A DNA stretch of 64,000 bases from Paracoccus caeni. GTDB taxonomy: Bacteria > Pseudomonadota > Alphaproteobacteria > Rhodobacterales > Rhodobacteraceae. The stretch is taken from assembly GCF_016629665.1 (NCBI RefSeq), contig NZ_JAEPRQ010000009.1:62001-126000 (forward strand). The letters run 5' to 3'. Both the position numbers and the translations under genes were made by a program. Positions 26,491 to 35,144 of this stretch are shown piece by piece. Position 1 is the first letter of the stretch, and each line of letters opens with the position of its first letter. The notes below the pieces were generated by a model. The model made no database searches. It was not told where the DNA came from and saw only the letters and a program-made list of their open reading frames with translations.

Positions 26491-29397
26491 ATGAAGGATT
26501 TCATCATCCCGCAATTTGCTCCGGGCGATGACCGCGACATGGGCACGCCTGCACGGACCGGCGCGCCGGTCAGCCTGACCATCGACGGGATCGAGATCAC
26601 CGTGCCCGAGGGCACCTCGGTCATGCGCGCCGCCGCCGAAGTCGGTGTCGAGGTGCCGAAACTTTGCGCCAGCGACAATATGGAAGCCTATGGTTCCTGC
26701 CGCCTCTGCGTGGTCGAGATCGAGGGGCGGCGCGGCACCCCCGCCTCCTGCACCACGCCGGTTGCACCGGGGATGGTGGTACATACCCAATCCGACAAGC
26801 TGCGCCGGATGCGGCGCGGGGTGATGGAGCTTTACATCAGCGACCACCCGCTTGACTGCCTGACCTGTTCGGCCAATGGCGATTGCGAATTGCAGGACAT
26901 GGCCGGGGCCGTGGGCCTGCGCGATGTCCGTTACGAGGCCCCCAAGGGCGGCGCGCTGGACAATCACTTTGCCACCCGTCAGGGCGATCAGCCGAATGCG
27001 CTGTATCTGCCCAAGGACGACAGCAACCCCTATTTCAGCTACGACCCGTCGAAATGCATCGTCTGTTCGCGCTGCGTGCGGGCCTGCGAAGAGGTGCAGG
27101 GCACATTCGCCCTGACCATCGAAGGCCGGGGCTTTGACAGCCGGGTCAGCGCGGGCGCCAGCCTTGACAGCTTCCTGACATCGGATTGCGTGTCCTGCGG
27201 TGCCTGTGTGCAGGCTTGCCCGACGGCGACCCTTCAGGAAAAATCGGTGATCGAGATGGGCACGCCCAAACGCTCGGTCATTACCACCTGCGCTTATTGC
27301 GGCGTCGGTTGCAGCTTCAAGGCGGAGCTGAACGGCGACCAGCTTGTCCGCATGGTGCCCTATAAGCACGGCAAGGCGAACCGGGGCCATTCCTGCGTCA
27401 AGGGCCGCTTTGCCTATGGCTATGCCCAGCACAAGGACCGCATCCTGAAGCCGATGATCCGTGACCAGATCAGCGATCCGTGGCGCGAGGTCGAATGGGA
27501 CGAGGCGCTGCAATTCACCGCCGACCGGCTGCGCGGTATTCAGCAGAAATATGGCCGCCGTTCCGTTGGCGTGATCACCTCCAGCCGTTGCACCAATGAG
27601 GAAACCTTTCTGGTGCAAAAGCTGACGCGGGCGGTGTTCATGAACAACAACACCGATACCTGCGCGCGGGTCTGCCATTCGCCGACCGGCTATGGCTTGG
27701 GCAAGACCTATGGCACCTCCGCCGGGACGCAGGATTTCGACAGCGTTGCTGAGACCGATGTGGTGATGATCATCGGCGCCAACCCGACCGACGGGCACCC
27801 GGTCTTTGCCAGCCGCCTGAAAAAGCGTCTGCGTCAGGGGGCCAAGCTGATCGTGGTCGATCCGCGCCGCACCGATATCGTCCGCTCGGCCCATATCGAG
27901 GCGTCCCATCACCTGCCGCTGAAACCCGGCACCAATGTCGCCGTGGTCACCGCCATGGCGCATGTGATCGTGACCGAGGGGCTGTTCGACGAGGATTTCA
28001 TCCGCACCCGCTGCGATTGGGACGAGTTCCAGTTCTACGTCGATTTCGTCAAAGATCCCCGCCATGCGCCCGAAGCGATCGAGGCGATGACTGGCGTTCC
28101 CGCAGCCGATCTTCGCGCGGCGGCCCGGCTTTACGCGACCGGCGGCAATGGCGCGATCTATTACGGGCTGGGCGTGACCGAACACAGCCAAGGCTCGACC
28201 ACGGTGATCGGCATCGCCAACCTTGCCATGCTGACCGGCAATATCGGTCGCCCCGGCGTGGGCGTGAACCCGCTGCGCGGTCAGAACAACGTGCAGGGTT
28301 CCTGCGACATGGGCAGCTTCCCGCATGAATTGCCCGGCTATCGCCATGTGAAACTGCCCGAGGTCCGCGCGATCTTTGAGAACGCATGGGGCGTGGAAAT
28401 CGACCCGGAACCGGGTCTGCGCATCCCGAACATGCTGGATGCCGCGGTCGAGGGCACCTTCAAGGGCCTTTATTGCCAGGGCGAGGATATCCTGCAATCG
28501 GATCCGGATACGCATCACGTGGCCTCTGGCCTTGCGGCGATGGAATGCGTGATCGTTCACGATCTTTTCCTGAACGAGACCGCGAATTACGCCCATGTCT
28601 TCCTGCCGGGCTCGTCCTTCCTTGAAAAGAACGGCACCTTCACCAATGCCGAGCGGCGGATCAACATGGTCCGCAAGGTGATGGCGCCGAAAAACGGCTA
28701 TGAGGATTGGGAAGTCACCCAGTTGCTGGCCAATGCCCTTGGCGCGAACTGGACCTATACCCATCCGTCGCAGATCATGGACGAAATCGCCGCGACCACG
28801 CCCAGCTTTGCCGGGGTGAATTACGAGATGCTGGAGGTCGCGGGCTCGGTCCAGTGGCCCTGCAACGAGGATGCGCCCGAAGGCACGCCGCTGATGCATG
28901 TGGACGGTTTCGTGTCCGGCAAGGGGCATTTCATGGTCACCGAATATGTGGCGACCGATGAACGCACCGGCCCGCGCTTCCCGCTGCTGCTGACCACCGG
29001 CCGGATCCTGACGCATTACAATGTCGGCGCGCAGACCCGCCGCACCGATAACGTGGTCTGGCACCCCGAGGATATGCTGGAAATCCATCCCCATGACGCC
29101 GAACAGCGTGGCGTGAAAGAGGGGGATTGGGTCCGTCTGGCCTCTCGCGCCGGGGAGACCACCTTGCGCGCCCGGCTGACGGACCGGGTGGCGACCGGCG
29201 TTGTCTATACCACCTTCCACCACCCGGCCACGCAGGCCAATGTCGTCACCACCGATTTCTCGGACTGGGCCACCAATTGCCCGGAATTCAAGGTGACGGC
29301 GGTGCAGGTCAGCCCGTCGAACGGACCGACGGACTGGCAGGAACGCTATAACGAGCAGGCAGAATTGTCGCGTCGAATCCTACCAGCGGCGGAGTAA
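26491..29397 (+). CDS. fdsA: Formate dehydrogenase alpha (catalytic) subunit, molybdenum type
   Basis: A 968-residue multi-cluster protein. In order: N-terminal [2Fe-2S] (CASDNMEAYGSCRLC), a His/Cys cluster motif (HPLDCLTCSANGDC), two [4Fe-4S] motifs (CIVCSRCVRAC and CVSCGACVQAC), the cluster next to the cofactor (CAYCGVGC), then the molybdopterin domains. Cys395-His396 in CARVCHSPTGYG are the metal ligand and catalytic His, so this is a cysteine rather than selenocysteine enzyme. It oxidises formate to CO2. The ATG at 26491 was preferred over an upstream in-frame start within the DUF4287 gene. Confidence 0.96.
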   Translation: MKDFIIPQFAPGDDRDMGTPARTGAPVSLTIDGIEITVPEGTSVMRAAAEVGVEVPKLCASDNMEAYGSCRLCVVEIEGRRGTPASCTTPVAPGMVVHTQSDKLRRMRRGVMELYISDHPLDCLTCSANGDCELQDMAGAVGLRDVRYEAPKGGALDNHFATRQGDQPNALYLPKDDSNPYFSYDPSKCIVCSRCVRACEEVQGTFALTIEGRGFDSRVSAGASLDSFLTSDCVSCGACVQACPTATLQEKSVIEMGTPKRSVITTCAYCGVGCSFKAELNGDQLVRMVPYKHGKANRGHSCVKGRFAYGYAQHKDRILKPMIRDQISDPWREVEWDEALQFTADRLRGIQQKYGRRSVGVITSSRCTNEETFLVQKLTRAVFMNNNTDTCARVCHSPTGYGLGKTYGTSAGTQDFDSVAETDVVMIIGANPTDGHPVFASRLKKRLRQGAKLIVVDPRRTDIVRSAHIEASHHLPLKPGTNVAVVTAMAHVIVTEGLFDEDFIRTRCDWDEFQFYVDFVKDPRHAPEAIEAMTGVPAADLRAAARLYATGGNGAIYYGLGVTEHSQGSTTVIGIANLAMLTGNIGRPGVGVNPLRGQNNVQGSCDMGSFPHELPGYRHVKLPEVRAIFENAWGVEIDPEPGLRIPNMLDAAVEGTFKGLYCQGEDILQSDPDTHHVASGLAAMECVIVHDLFLNETANYAHVFLPGSSFLEKNGTFTNAERRINMVRKVMAPKNGYEDWEVTQLLANALGANWTYTHPSQIMDEIAATTPSFAGVNYEMLEVAGSVQWPCNEDAPEGTPLMHVDGFVSGKGHFMVTEYVATDERTGPRFPLLLTTGRILTHYNVGAQTRRTDNVVWHPEDMLEIHPHDAEQRGVKEGDWVRLASRAGETTLRARLTDRVATGVVYTTFHHPATQANVVTTDFSDWATNCPEFKVTAVQVSPSNGPTDWQERYNEQAELSRRILPAAE

Positions 29398-29401
29398 CCG
29401 A

Positions 29402-30226
29402 ATGCATCTTCCCAAACCCCTTGGCTCGGTCAGGGCCGATCATCATCGTTCGAACCGCGCGTTGGCCGTGGCCCGCGTGCTGCCGGAAGAGACCGCGATT
29501 GCGATGGTCTATAACGGCACCACCCATGCGGTGATGATGGCGACCCCTGCCGATATCGAGGATTTCGCCATTGGCTTTTCGCTGACCGAAGGCATCGTGA
29601 CCGACCTGTCGCAGATCACCTCGACCGAGGTGGAACTGCATCCGAAGGGTATCGAGGCGCGGCTGTGGCTGACCGATGAACGCGCCGACGCGCTGGCCCA
29701 TCGCCGCCGCACCTTGGCCGGGCCGGTGGGCTGCGGTCTGTGCGGGATCGATTCCTTGGAAGAGGCGATGCGCCCTTTGCCCGATCTGACCGGCGTCGGC
29801 CCGATCCTGACCGTGGATGAGATCAGTCAGGCGACCGATGCTTTGCGCAAATGGCAGCCTTTGCATGATCGCAGCAAGGCGGTTCACGCAGCGGGTTTTC
29901 TGCTGCCGGGGCAGGGCATCGTCATGGCGCGCGAGGATGTGGGCCGCCACAATGCGCTGGACAAGCTGATTGGCGCGATGGCGCGGGCGGGTGTCGATCC
30001 GTCGCAGGGCGCGTTCGTGCTGACCAGCCGCGTCTCTACCGAGATGGTGCAGAAGACGGCGATGGCCGGTTGCGGGATCATCATCGCGGTTTCCGCGCCG
30101 ACGCTGCATGCGCTGCGGCTGGCCAAGGATGCCGGGATCACGCTGGCCGCCTTTGCGCGGGGCGAGGGCTTCGATCTCTTTTCTCATACGGCGAAACTTG
30201 ACGGGAAGGTTCCGCATGTCGCCTGA
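29402..30226 (+). CDS. fdhD: Formate dehydrogenase accessory sulfurtransferase FdhD (FdsC)
   Basis: A 274-residue FdhD/FdsC protein that moves sulfur from a cysteine desulfurase to the molybdenum cofactor of formate dehydrogenase and protects the cofactor during insertion. The conserved CxxC is GCGLCGIDS, and the segment GQGIVMAREDVGRHNALDKL is characteristic. It starts 4 bp after the fdsA stop and overlaps fdsD at its end. Together with modABC a few kilobases away it supplies what FdsA needs. Confidence 0.94.
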   Translation: MHLPKPLGSVRADHHRSNRALAVARVLPEETAIAMVYNGTTHAVMMATPADIEDFAIGFSLTEGIVTDLSQITSTEVELHPKGIEARLWLTDERADALAHRRRTLAGPVGCGLCGIDSLEEAMRPLPDLTGVGPILTVDEISQATDALRKWQPLHDRSKAVHAAGFLLPGQGIVMAREDVGRHNALDKLIGAMARAGVDPSQGAFVLTSRVSTEMVQKTAMAGCGIIIAVSAPTLHALRLAKDAGITLAAFARGEGFDLFSHTAKLDGKVPHVA

Positions 30227-30416
30227 GAAGATGATCATGATGGCGAACCAGATTGCCACTTTCTTCAACAGCCAGCCCGGCGACCGGGCTGACAAGGTGG
30301 CCGATCACCTGCGCGATTACTGGGAACCGCGCATGCGCGATCAGTTGCGGCAGTATATCGCCGATGGTGGTCAGGGACTTGATCCGCTTGTGACCGAGGC
30401 CAGCGCAAGACTGTGA
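30216..30416 (+). CDS. fdsD: Formate dehydrogenase delta subunit
   Basis: A 66-residue protein of the FdsD type (PF11390), starting at the ATG within the last codons of fdhD (11-bp overlap). The sequence MANQIATFFNSQPGDRA and a DHLRDYWEPRMRDQL helix are the family pattern. FdsD binds the alpha-gamma-beta complex and is needed for full activity in Rhodobacter. It is the last gene of the operon; the 58 bp beyond hold an AACCCG/CGGGTT pair that could close the transcript. Confidence 0.9.
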   Translation: MSPEKMIMMANQIATFFNSQPGDRADKVADHLRDYWEPRMRDQLRQYIADGGQGLDPLVTEASARL

Positions 30417-30443
30417 AACCCGAACGCGTCTCGCGGGTTGCGT

Positions 30444-30460
30444 GACTGAAGTCTTCAGTC
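30444..30460. promoter_or_regulatory. Perfect inverted repeat upstream of the lipid-kinase gene
   Basis: GACTGAAG-T-CTTCAGTC, 8-bp arms around one base, ends 14 bp before the ATG at 30475. It may be a repressor operator or a leader hairpin. It argues against the earlier GTG start, which would put the repeat inside the coding sequence. Confidence 0.45.
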
Positions 30461-30474
30461 ATGGATTTGCAAGC

Positions 30475-31443
30475 ATGTTGGATCAAGAACCGCCTTTCGA
30501 TCTGTCCCGATCCAGACTGTGCGTCATCCGTAACAAAGGCTCCGGCAAGTCCGACGATCAGGCCGAGATCAAGGCGATCACCGATGGCTTGCAGCCCCAT
30601 GTCGCCCATTTCGAGATGCGCCAGACCGATGATGGCGCAAGCCTGATCGACATCGCAGCCGAGGCCGTGCGTGACGGCTTTGACGTGATCGTGGCGGCGG
30701 GCGGTGACGGCACGCAATCCGCTGTGGCAGGCGCGGTCGCGGGCAGCGACGCGATCATGGGGGTTCTGCCCGGCGGCACCTTCAACTATTTCGCCCGCGA
30801 TCTGGGCGTGGGCGAGACGATCGAGGACGCATTGGCGACCTTGCGCAATGCCCGTCCGGTGCCGGTCGATATCGGCCAGATCGAAAATCTGGTGTTTCTG
30901 AACAATGTCAGTCTGGGTGCCTATCCGCATATCCTGAAAACCCGCGAGAAGATTTACAAAAGATGGGGCCGGTCCCGCATCGCCGCCTATTGGTCGGTGA
31001 TGGTTGCGGTCCGCCGCTTGCGCGATCCGATGAACCTTACCGCCCGCGTCGATGGCGAGACCCGCCATTTCAACACCGCCTTGGCCTTCATCGCCCGCAG
31101 CGCCTATCAGCTTGACAGCTTCGGGCTGGACGGGGCCGATGCCATTCGCGACGGCAATTTCGCCGTGCTGATCGCACGGGCCAGAAAGCCCATTCCGCTG
31201 ATGCGTTCGGCCTTGCGGCTGGCGGTGGGGCTAAGCGCCAAAGACAGCGATTTCGATCTGCTGATTACCGACGAACTGACCATCGAGACCGGCCGCGCCC
31301 AGCAATTGATCGCCCATGACGGCGAAAAGACCATGATGGCCAGCCCGTTCAATCTGAAGGTCTGGCATGACGGCCTGCGGGTGCTGTTGCCCGCGGATGG
31401 CGAGGACAAGACCGAAAATCGGCCCGGGGACAAGGTTTCGTGA
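30475..31443 (+). CDS. Diacylglycerol/lipid kinase family protein (YegS-like)
   Basis: A 322-residue protein with a DAG kinase catalytic domain (PF00781): nucleotide loop AAGGDGTQSAVAG, VLPGGTFNYFARDLG and the substrate part NVSLGAYPHILKTREKIYK. It has no signal peptide. Such enzymes phosphorylate diacylglycerol or phosphatidylglycerol-like lipids; the exact substrate is unclear. The stop overlaps the metallophosphoesterase start (GTGA), so kinase and phosphatase are co-expressed. An in-frame GTG at 30442 would add 11 residues across the inverted repeat and is less likely. Confidence 0.82.
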   Translation: MLDQEPPFDLSRSRLCVIRNKGSGKSDDQAEIKAITDGLQPHVAHFEMRQTDDGASLIDIAAEAVRDGFDVIVAAGGDGTQSAVAGAVAGSDAIMGVLPGGTFNYFARDLGVGETIEDALATLRNARPVPVDIGQIENLVFLNNVSLGAYPHILKTREKIYKRWGRSRIAAYWSVMVAVRRLRDPMNLTARVDGETRHFNTALAFIARSAYQLDSFGLDGADAIRDGNFAVLIARARKPIPLMRSALRLAVGLSAKDSDFDLLITDELTIETGRAQQLIAHDGEKTMMASPFNLKVWHDGLRVLLPADGEDKTENRPGDKVS

Positions 31444-32291
31444 CCCGGATACTGCATCTTTCGGACCTGCATTTCGGCTTTCATCGCAAGGAACTGATCG
31501 GCCCGCTTCTGGACCGGATCAACCGGGCGCGGGCGGATATTGTCGTGGCGACCGGCGATCTGACCCATCGGGGGCGGCCCGGCCAATATGAGAAAGCGGC
31601 AGAGTTTCTGGAGCGGATCACCGCGCCGGTCATGTGCGTTCCGGGCAATCATGATGTGCCGCTTTATAACGTGCCGGTGCGGTTTCTGCTGCCCTATTCC
31701 GGCTACAAACAGAATATCAGCGCCGAGCTTGCACCGACCATGCAATCGGGTCAGGTGCGGGTTCTGGGGCTGAACAGCGTCGATCCGTTCCGGGTCCAGC
31801 GCGGCGTGATCCGCGAAGGGCAGATCGGGCGGGTGATCGGCAGCCTTGACCCGCTCTCCACGAATATCCTCGCCCTGCATCACCCGTTGGAGCAATTGCC
31901 GCAGGTGGACAAGGAGCTGTCCCGCCGCGCGCCCGAAGCCTTGGCGCGGCTGGAACAGGCAGGCGTGCATATTGTGCTGTCGGGGCATCTGCATGTCTGG
32001 GCCTCGGATGCCTTGCTGGCCCGCACCGCCCATCCGAAAGTCCTGCAAATACAGGTAGGTACGGCGCTTTGTGCAAGGCTGGACGACCGGCAGAACGAAT
32101 TTGCGGTGCTGGATATCGACGGCACCGAATTAACCGTCGAACGCCATATCGCGCCCATGGACCAGCCCGATTTTCAGCCGCCGCTGATCCAGCGCTATTC
32201 CCGGGCCAGTGGCATCTGGGAAGGCTTCGATCAGGATTCGGACATTCCGATACTGCCCGGCGCGACCGAGACGGTCTTCAGCACCGCATAG
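31440..32291 (+). CDS. Metallophosphoesterase (calcineurin-like)
   Basis: A 283-residue class III phosphodiesterase of the Icc/CpdA-like type. All metal-binding motifs are visible: LSDLHFGFH, GDLTHRG, PGNHDVPLY, LHHPLEQ and SGHLHVW. It starts with GTG overlapping the lipid kinase stop. Its last 61 bp overlap the end of modC on the other strand (3' tails crossing). Substrate unknown; a phospholipid-related or cyclic nucleotide substrate fits the family and its partner, but nothing here decides. Confidence 0.87.
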   Translation: MTRILHLSDLHFGFHRKELIGPLLDRINRARADIVVATGDLTHRGRPGQYEKAAEFLERITAPVMCVPGNHDVPLYNVPVRFLLPYSGYKQNISAELAPTMQSGQVRVLGLNSVDPFRVQRGVIREGQIGRVIGSLDPLSTNILALHHPLEQLPQVDKELSRRAPEALARLEQAGVHIVLSGHLHVWASDALLARTAHPKVLQIQVGTALCARLDDRQNEFAVLDIDGTELTVERHIAPMDQPDFQPPLIQRYSRASGIWEGFDQDSDIPILPGATETVFSTA

Positions 32292-33316
32292 ACCGGCTTG
32301 CCCGGCGCCAGCGCCAGCGCATTGGCCGAGCGGGTGGTGATCCGCGACAGGATCACCTCGGGGCCAGCATCCAGCCTGACCAGAATGCCGCCATCCGTCG
32401 CCGTCAGATCGCGGACCGAGGCGGCAAGAATGTTCAGCGCCGAAATCCCCTCGGGCCGCTGCAAGGCCAGCATCACATCCTGCGCCAAAATCCGCAGCCG
32501 CAGATCGCGCCCCTGCGGCAGATCGGTGCGGGCCAGCCAGAGCGGCCCTGCGGCGCTGTCCACGCGGGTCAGGCCATCCTCTTGCCCGGCGACGCGGGCG
32601 GTCAGGATCGCCCCTGCCTCTCGCAGTCCCAGAAGCGGCGCGGTGGCGGGGTCGGAGAGGATCTGGGCGGCGGGGCCCGAGGCGGTGATGCGGCCATCGC
32701 GGATCAGGGCGACGGTGGTGGCAAGGCGGGCGACCTCGGCGGGGGAATGGGTGACGTAGAGGATCGGCAGCCGCGTCTCGTCCCGCAGGCGTTCGAGATA
32801 GGGCATGATCTCGGCCTTGCGCGCCTCGTCCAGCGCGGCAAGCGGTTCGTCCATCAGCAGCATGCGCGGGCGCGACAGCATGGCGCGGCCAAGGGCTACG
32901 CGCTGTCTTTCGCCCCCGGACAGGGCGCCGGGGCGGCGGGTCAGCAGGTGGCCGATGCCCAGAAGCTCGATAATCCGCGCGAAATCAATGGTATCGGTGC
33001 GGGATTTGCCGAACCAGCGACCGTAAAGCAGGTTCTGGCGGACGGTCAGATGCGGGAACAGGCGGGCATCCTGAAAGACATAGCCGATGCCGCGACGATG
33101 CGGGGCAAGGAAGGTGCGGGTATTGCTGTCGGAAAGCGTGGTGCCGCCGACCTTGATCCGCCCGGCATCGGGGCGCATCAGCCCGGCGACGGCATTGACG
33201 ATGGTGGTCTTGCCCGATCCCGATTGCCCGAAAAGCGCGGTCAGCCCGGCCGGGGCGTCCAGCCGCGCGTCAAGCTCGAAGCCGGGGAAGTGGTGGCGGA
33301 TATCGACGCTGAGCAT
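32231..33316 (-). CDS. modC: Molybdate ABC transporter ATP-binding protein
   Basis: A 361-residue ATPase with Walker A FGQSGSGKTT, signature LSGGERQR, Walker B MLLMDEPLAALD, and a C-terminal regulatory domain of the TOBE/MOP class (ISALNILAASVRDL), which marks ModC among ABC ATPases. Its ATG (33316) sits in an ATGA overlap with modB; a longer frame upstream is only modB in another frame. It ends 61 bp inside the tail of the convergent metallophosphoesterase gene. Confidence 0.93.
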   Translation of the reverse strand: MLSVDIRHHFPGFELDARLDAPAGLTALFGQSGSGKTTIVNAVAGLMRPDAGRIKVGGTTLSDSNTRTFLAPHRRGIGYVFQDARLFPHLTVRQNLLYGRWFGKSRTDTIDFARIIELLGIGHLLTRRPGALSGGERQRVALGRAMLSRPRMLLMDEPLAALDEARKAEIMPYLERLRDETRLPILYVTHSPAEVARLATTVALIRDGRITASGPAAQILSDPATAPLLGLREAGAILTARVAGQEDGLTRVDSAAGPLWLARTDLPQGRDLRLRILAQDVMLALQRPEGISALNILAASVRDLTATDGGILVRLDAGPEVILSRITTRSANALALAPGKPVYAVLKTVSVAPGSIGMSES

Positions 33317-34014
33317 CAGCCGCCCCTTATCCGGCGGGCGACGGCGCGGGCGATCCCTTCCGACAGGAACAGCGCGCCCATCGCCACGGCAACCGCGATC
33401 AGCACCAGCCGCCCGGCAGAGCTTTCGCCGCCCGGCACCTGCAGGAAGGCATAGATGGCCGAGGGCAGGGTTTGGGTCTGGCCGGGGATGTTCGACACGA
33501 AGGTAATGGTCGCGCCAAATTCGCCCATCGCCTTGGCGAAGGCCAGCACCATGCCCGCAAGAATGCCGGGGATGATCAGCGGCAGCGTGACGGTGGCAAA
33601 GACCCACAGGCGTGATGCGCCAAGGGTCGAGGCGGCCTGTTCCAGTTTCGGATCTACCGCCTCGATGGCAAGGCGGATGGCGCGGACCAGCAGCGGAAAG
33701 GCCATGATCGCGGCAGCCAAGACCGCGCCGGTCCAGCGGAAGGCAAAGACGATGCCGAACCACTGATCAAGAAACTGCCCGACCGAGCCTCTGCGTCCGA
33801 AGGTCAGCAGCAACAGATAGCCGGTGACCACCGGCGGCAGGACCAGCGGCAGATGCACCAGCCCGTTCAGCAGCCCATGCCCCGGAAAGCGCCAGCGGGC
33901 CAGCGCATAGGCGATGAAGATGCCGAAAGGCAGGCTCGCCAGCACCGCCACGGTCGAAACCTTCAGCGACAGTGCGACGGCCTGCCATTCCTGCGGTGTC
34001 AGCCAGTCCGTCAA
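33316..34014 (-). CDS. modB: Molybdate ABC transporter permease
   Basis: A 232-residue inner-membrane permease with five or six spans. FPLLVRAIRLAIEAVDPKLEQAA then STLGASRLWVF is the EAA coupling loop, typical of ModB/CysT permeases. It appears to begin with TTG (LTDWLTPQEWQAV) one base after the modA stop, so translation is coupled to modA; there is no better start nearby. ModABC imports molybdate, which the formate dehydrogenase in the adjacent block requires. Confidence 0.92.
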   Translation of the reverse strand: MTDWLTPQEWQAVALSLKVSTVAVLASLPFGIFIAYALARWRFPGHGLLNGLVHLPLVLPPVVTGYLLLLTFGRRGSVGQFLDQWFGIVFAFRWTGAVLAAAIMAFPLLVRAIRLAIEAVDPKLEQAASTLGASRLWVFATVTLPLIIPGILAGMVLAFAKAMGEFGATITFVSNIPGQTQTLPSAIYAFLQVPGGESSAGRLVLIAVAVAMGALFLSEGIARAVARRIRGG

Positions 34015-34015
34015 A

Positions 34016-34765
34016 TCAATCCGTTACCGTAAACCCATGCTTCTCGAAGATCGCATCGGCGGCGTCGCCCGACAAGGCGTCATAGAAGGCGCGGTCGGCG
34101 TCGTCCGCGGCATTGGTCAGCAGCGCGGCGGGATAGGTGATGGTCGGATAGCTGTCGGCGGGGAAAGTGCCGACGATGGTGACGTTATCCTCGGCCGCCG
34201 CATCGGTGGCATAGACGATGCCGTAAGGTGCCTCGCCGGTCGCCACCAGTGCAAGGGCGGCGCGGACATTGTCGGATTGCGCGACATCGGCCGACACCGC
34301 GTCCCATTGGCCAAGCGTTTCCAGCGCGGCCTTGCCATATTGGCCCGCAGGCACGGAATCGACCAGTGCCATGGCCAGTTTGCCGCCGTCGAGGAGTGCG
34401 GTGAAATCGGTCTCTGGCGTGATCTCGACCGGCGCGGCGTCCGTGCCGTGGCCGATCAGGACCAACGTATTGCCAAGCAGGTCAGTGCGCTGGCCGTCGG
34501 CGATCAGGTCGGCCTTTTCGACCTCATCGACCCATTCGGTATTGGCCGAGATGAAGATATCGGCGGGCGCGCCCTCGATGATCTGCTTGGCCAGCGCGTT
34601 GGAGCCGGCATAGGAGATGGTGACGGTGTTGCCGGTTTCCTCGGTATATCCGGCGGCAACCTCGTCCAGCGCATTTTTCAGCGAGGCGGCGGCGAAGACA
34701 CTGACATCCTCGGCAAAAGCGGGGGCGGCAGAGATCAGCAGGGCGATCAGGGCAGGACGGAGCAT
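34016..34765 (-). CDS. modA: Molybdate-binding periplasmic protein
   Basis: A 249-residue substrate-binding protein. It has a signal peptide (MLRPALIALLISAAPAFA), followed by EDVSVFAAASLKNALDEVAA, the ModA opening with its ligand serine, and later SYAGSNALAKQIIEGAPADI and DSVPAGQYGKAALE, both ModA blocks. First gene of the leftward modABC unit. Its leader contains a 9-bp inverted repeat with widely spaced arms and lies beside structured repeat copy C. Confidence 0.93.
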   Translation of the reverse strand: MLRPALIALLISAAPAFAEDVSVFAAASLKNALDEVAAGYTEETGNTVTISYAGSNALAKQIIEGAPADIFISANTEWVDEVEKADLIADGQRTDLLGNTLVLIGHGTDAAPVEITPETDFTALLDGGKLAMALVDSVPAGQYGKAALETLGQWDAVSADVAQSDNVRAALALVATGEAPYGIVYATDAAAEDNVTIVGTFPADSYPTITYPAALLTNAADDADRAFYDALSGDAADAIFEKHGFTVTD

Positions 34766-34778
34766 GGGAACCTCGTTC

Positions 34779-34846
34779 GATATGTTTGGGAAAGCCTATC
34801 GTCGCAACGGCGCGGGCGGCAAGGGTTATTTCTGTTGAAACATATC
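34779..34846. promoter_or_regulatory. Widely spaced inverted repeat in the modA leader
   Basis: GATATGTTT (34779-34787) and AAACATATC (34838-34846) are perfect reverse complements 50 bp apart, just upstream of modA. A nearer pair CGATA/TATCG also occurs at 34778-34801 and loosely resembles ModE-type sites. Either may bind a regulator such as ModE; the match is weak. Confidence 0.3.
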
Positions 34847-34875
34847 CATGATGGGGAAGGTATCGGCCAAAGAGA

Positions 34876-35048
34876 GCAAGGGCAGGGCACAGCCGTGGAT
34901 GGGCACCTGCAACAGGCGTTCTGCGCGCTTTATCGTGCCACCCCGTCGAGCATATTTGTGGCGCGGGACGGTGACGAAGTGCCCAGCCGGGGGGCGGCTG
35001 AGCACTGCCCGGCGTCGCCCAAGGGCGACTTGATTCCGGGCGGGCGCT
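34876..35048 (-). repeat. Dispersed structured repeat, copy C (inverted)
   Basis: Reverse orientation relative to copies A and B. It keeps the CGCCCGCCCGGAATCAAGTC segment and the GTCGCCC/GGGCGAC hairpin. The second hairpin is rebuilt: AGTGCTCAGCCG-CCCCC-CGGCTGGGCACT, where both sides changed together relative to A and B. It lies between the divergent modA and cysK genes, and the rest of the 34766-35144 gap shows no gene. Confidence 0.78.
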
Positions 35049-35144
35049 TTCGTGTCCAGCGATAAACACGGGCAGGGCGGGGTTGTGCCGCGCGGCCCGG
35101 CATGTGTAGGTATTCGAAACACTTGCGAATGAAGGTCGAAGGCC

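Noticed and set aside
25603..29223. A very long open frame on the minus strand across fdsB and fdsA (about 1200 codons)
   Set aside because: It is the mirror of high-GC coding sequence on the plus strand. Its translation is rich in His, Arg, Gly, Ala and Asp with no family features, while the opposite strand encodes clear formate dehydrogenase subunits.
32069..33454. A plus-strand frame opposite modC
   Set aside because: modC has all ABC motifs in the minus frame; the plus frame is Arg/Gly/Gln-rich without motifs.
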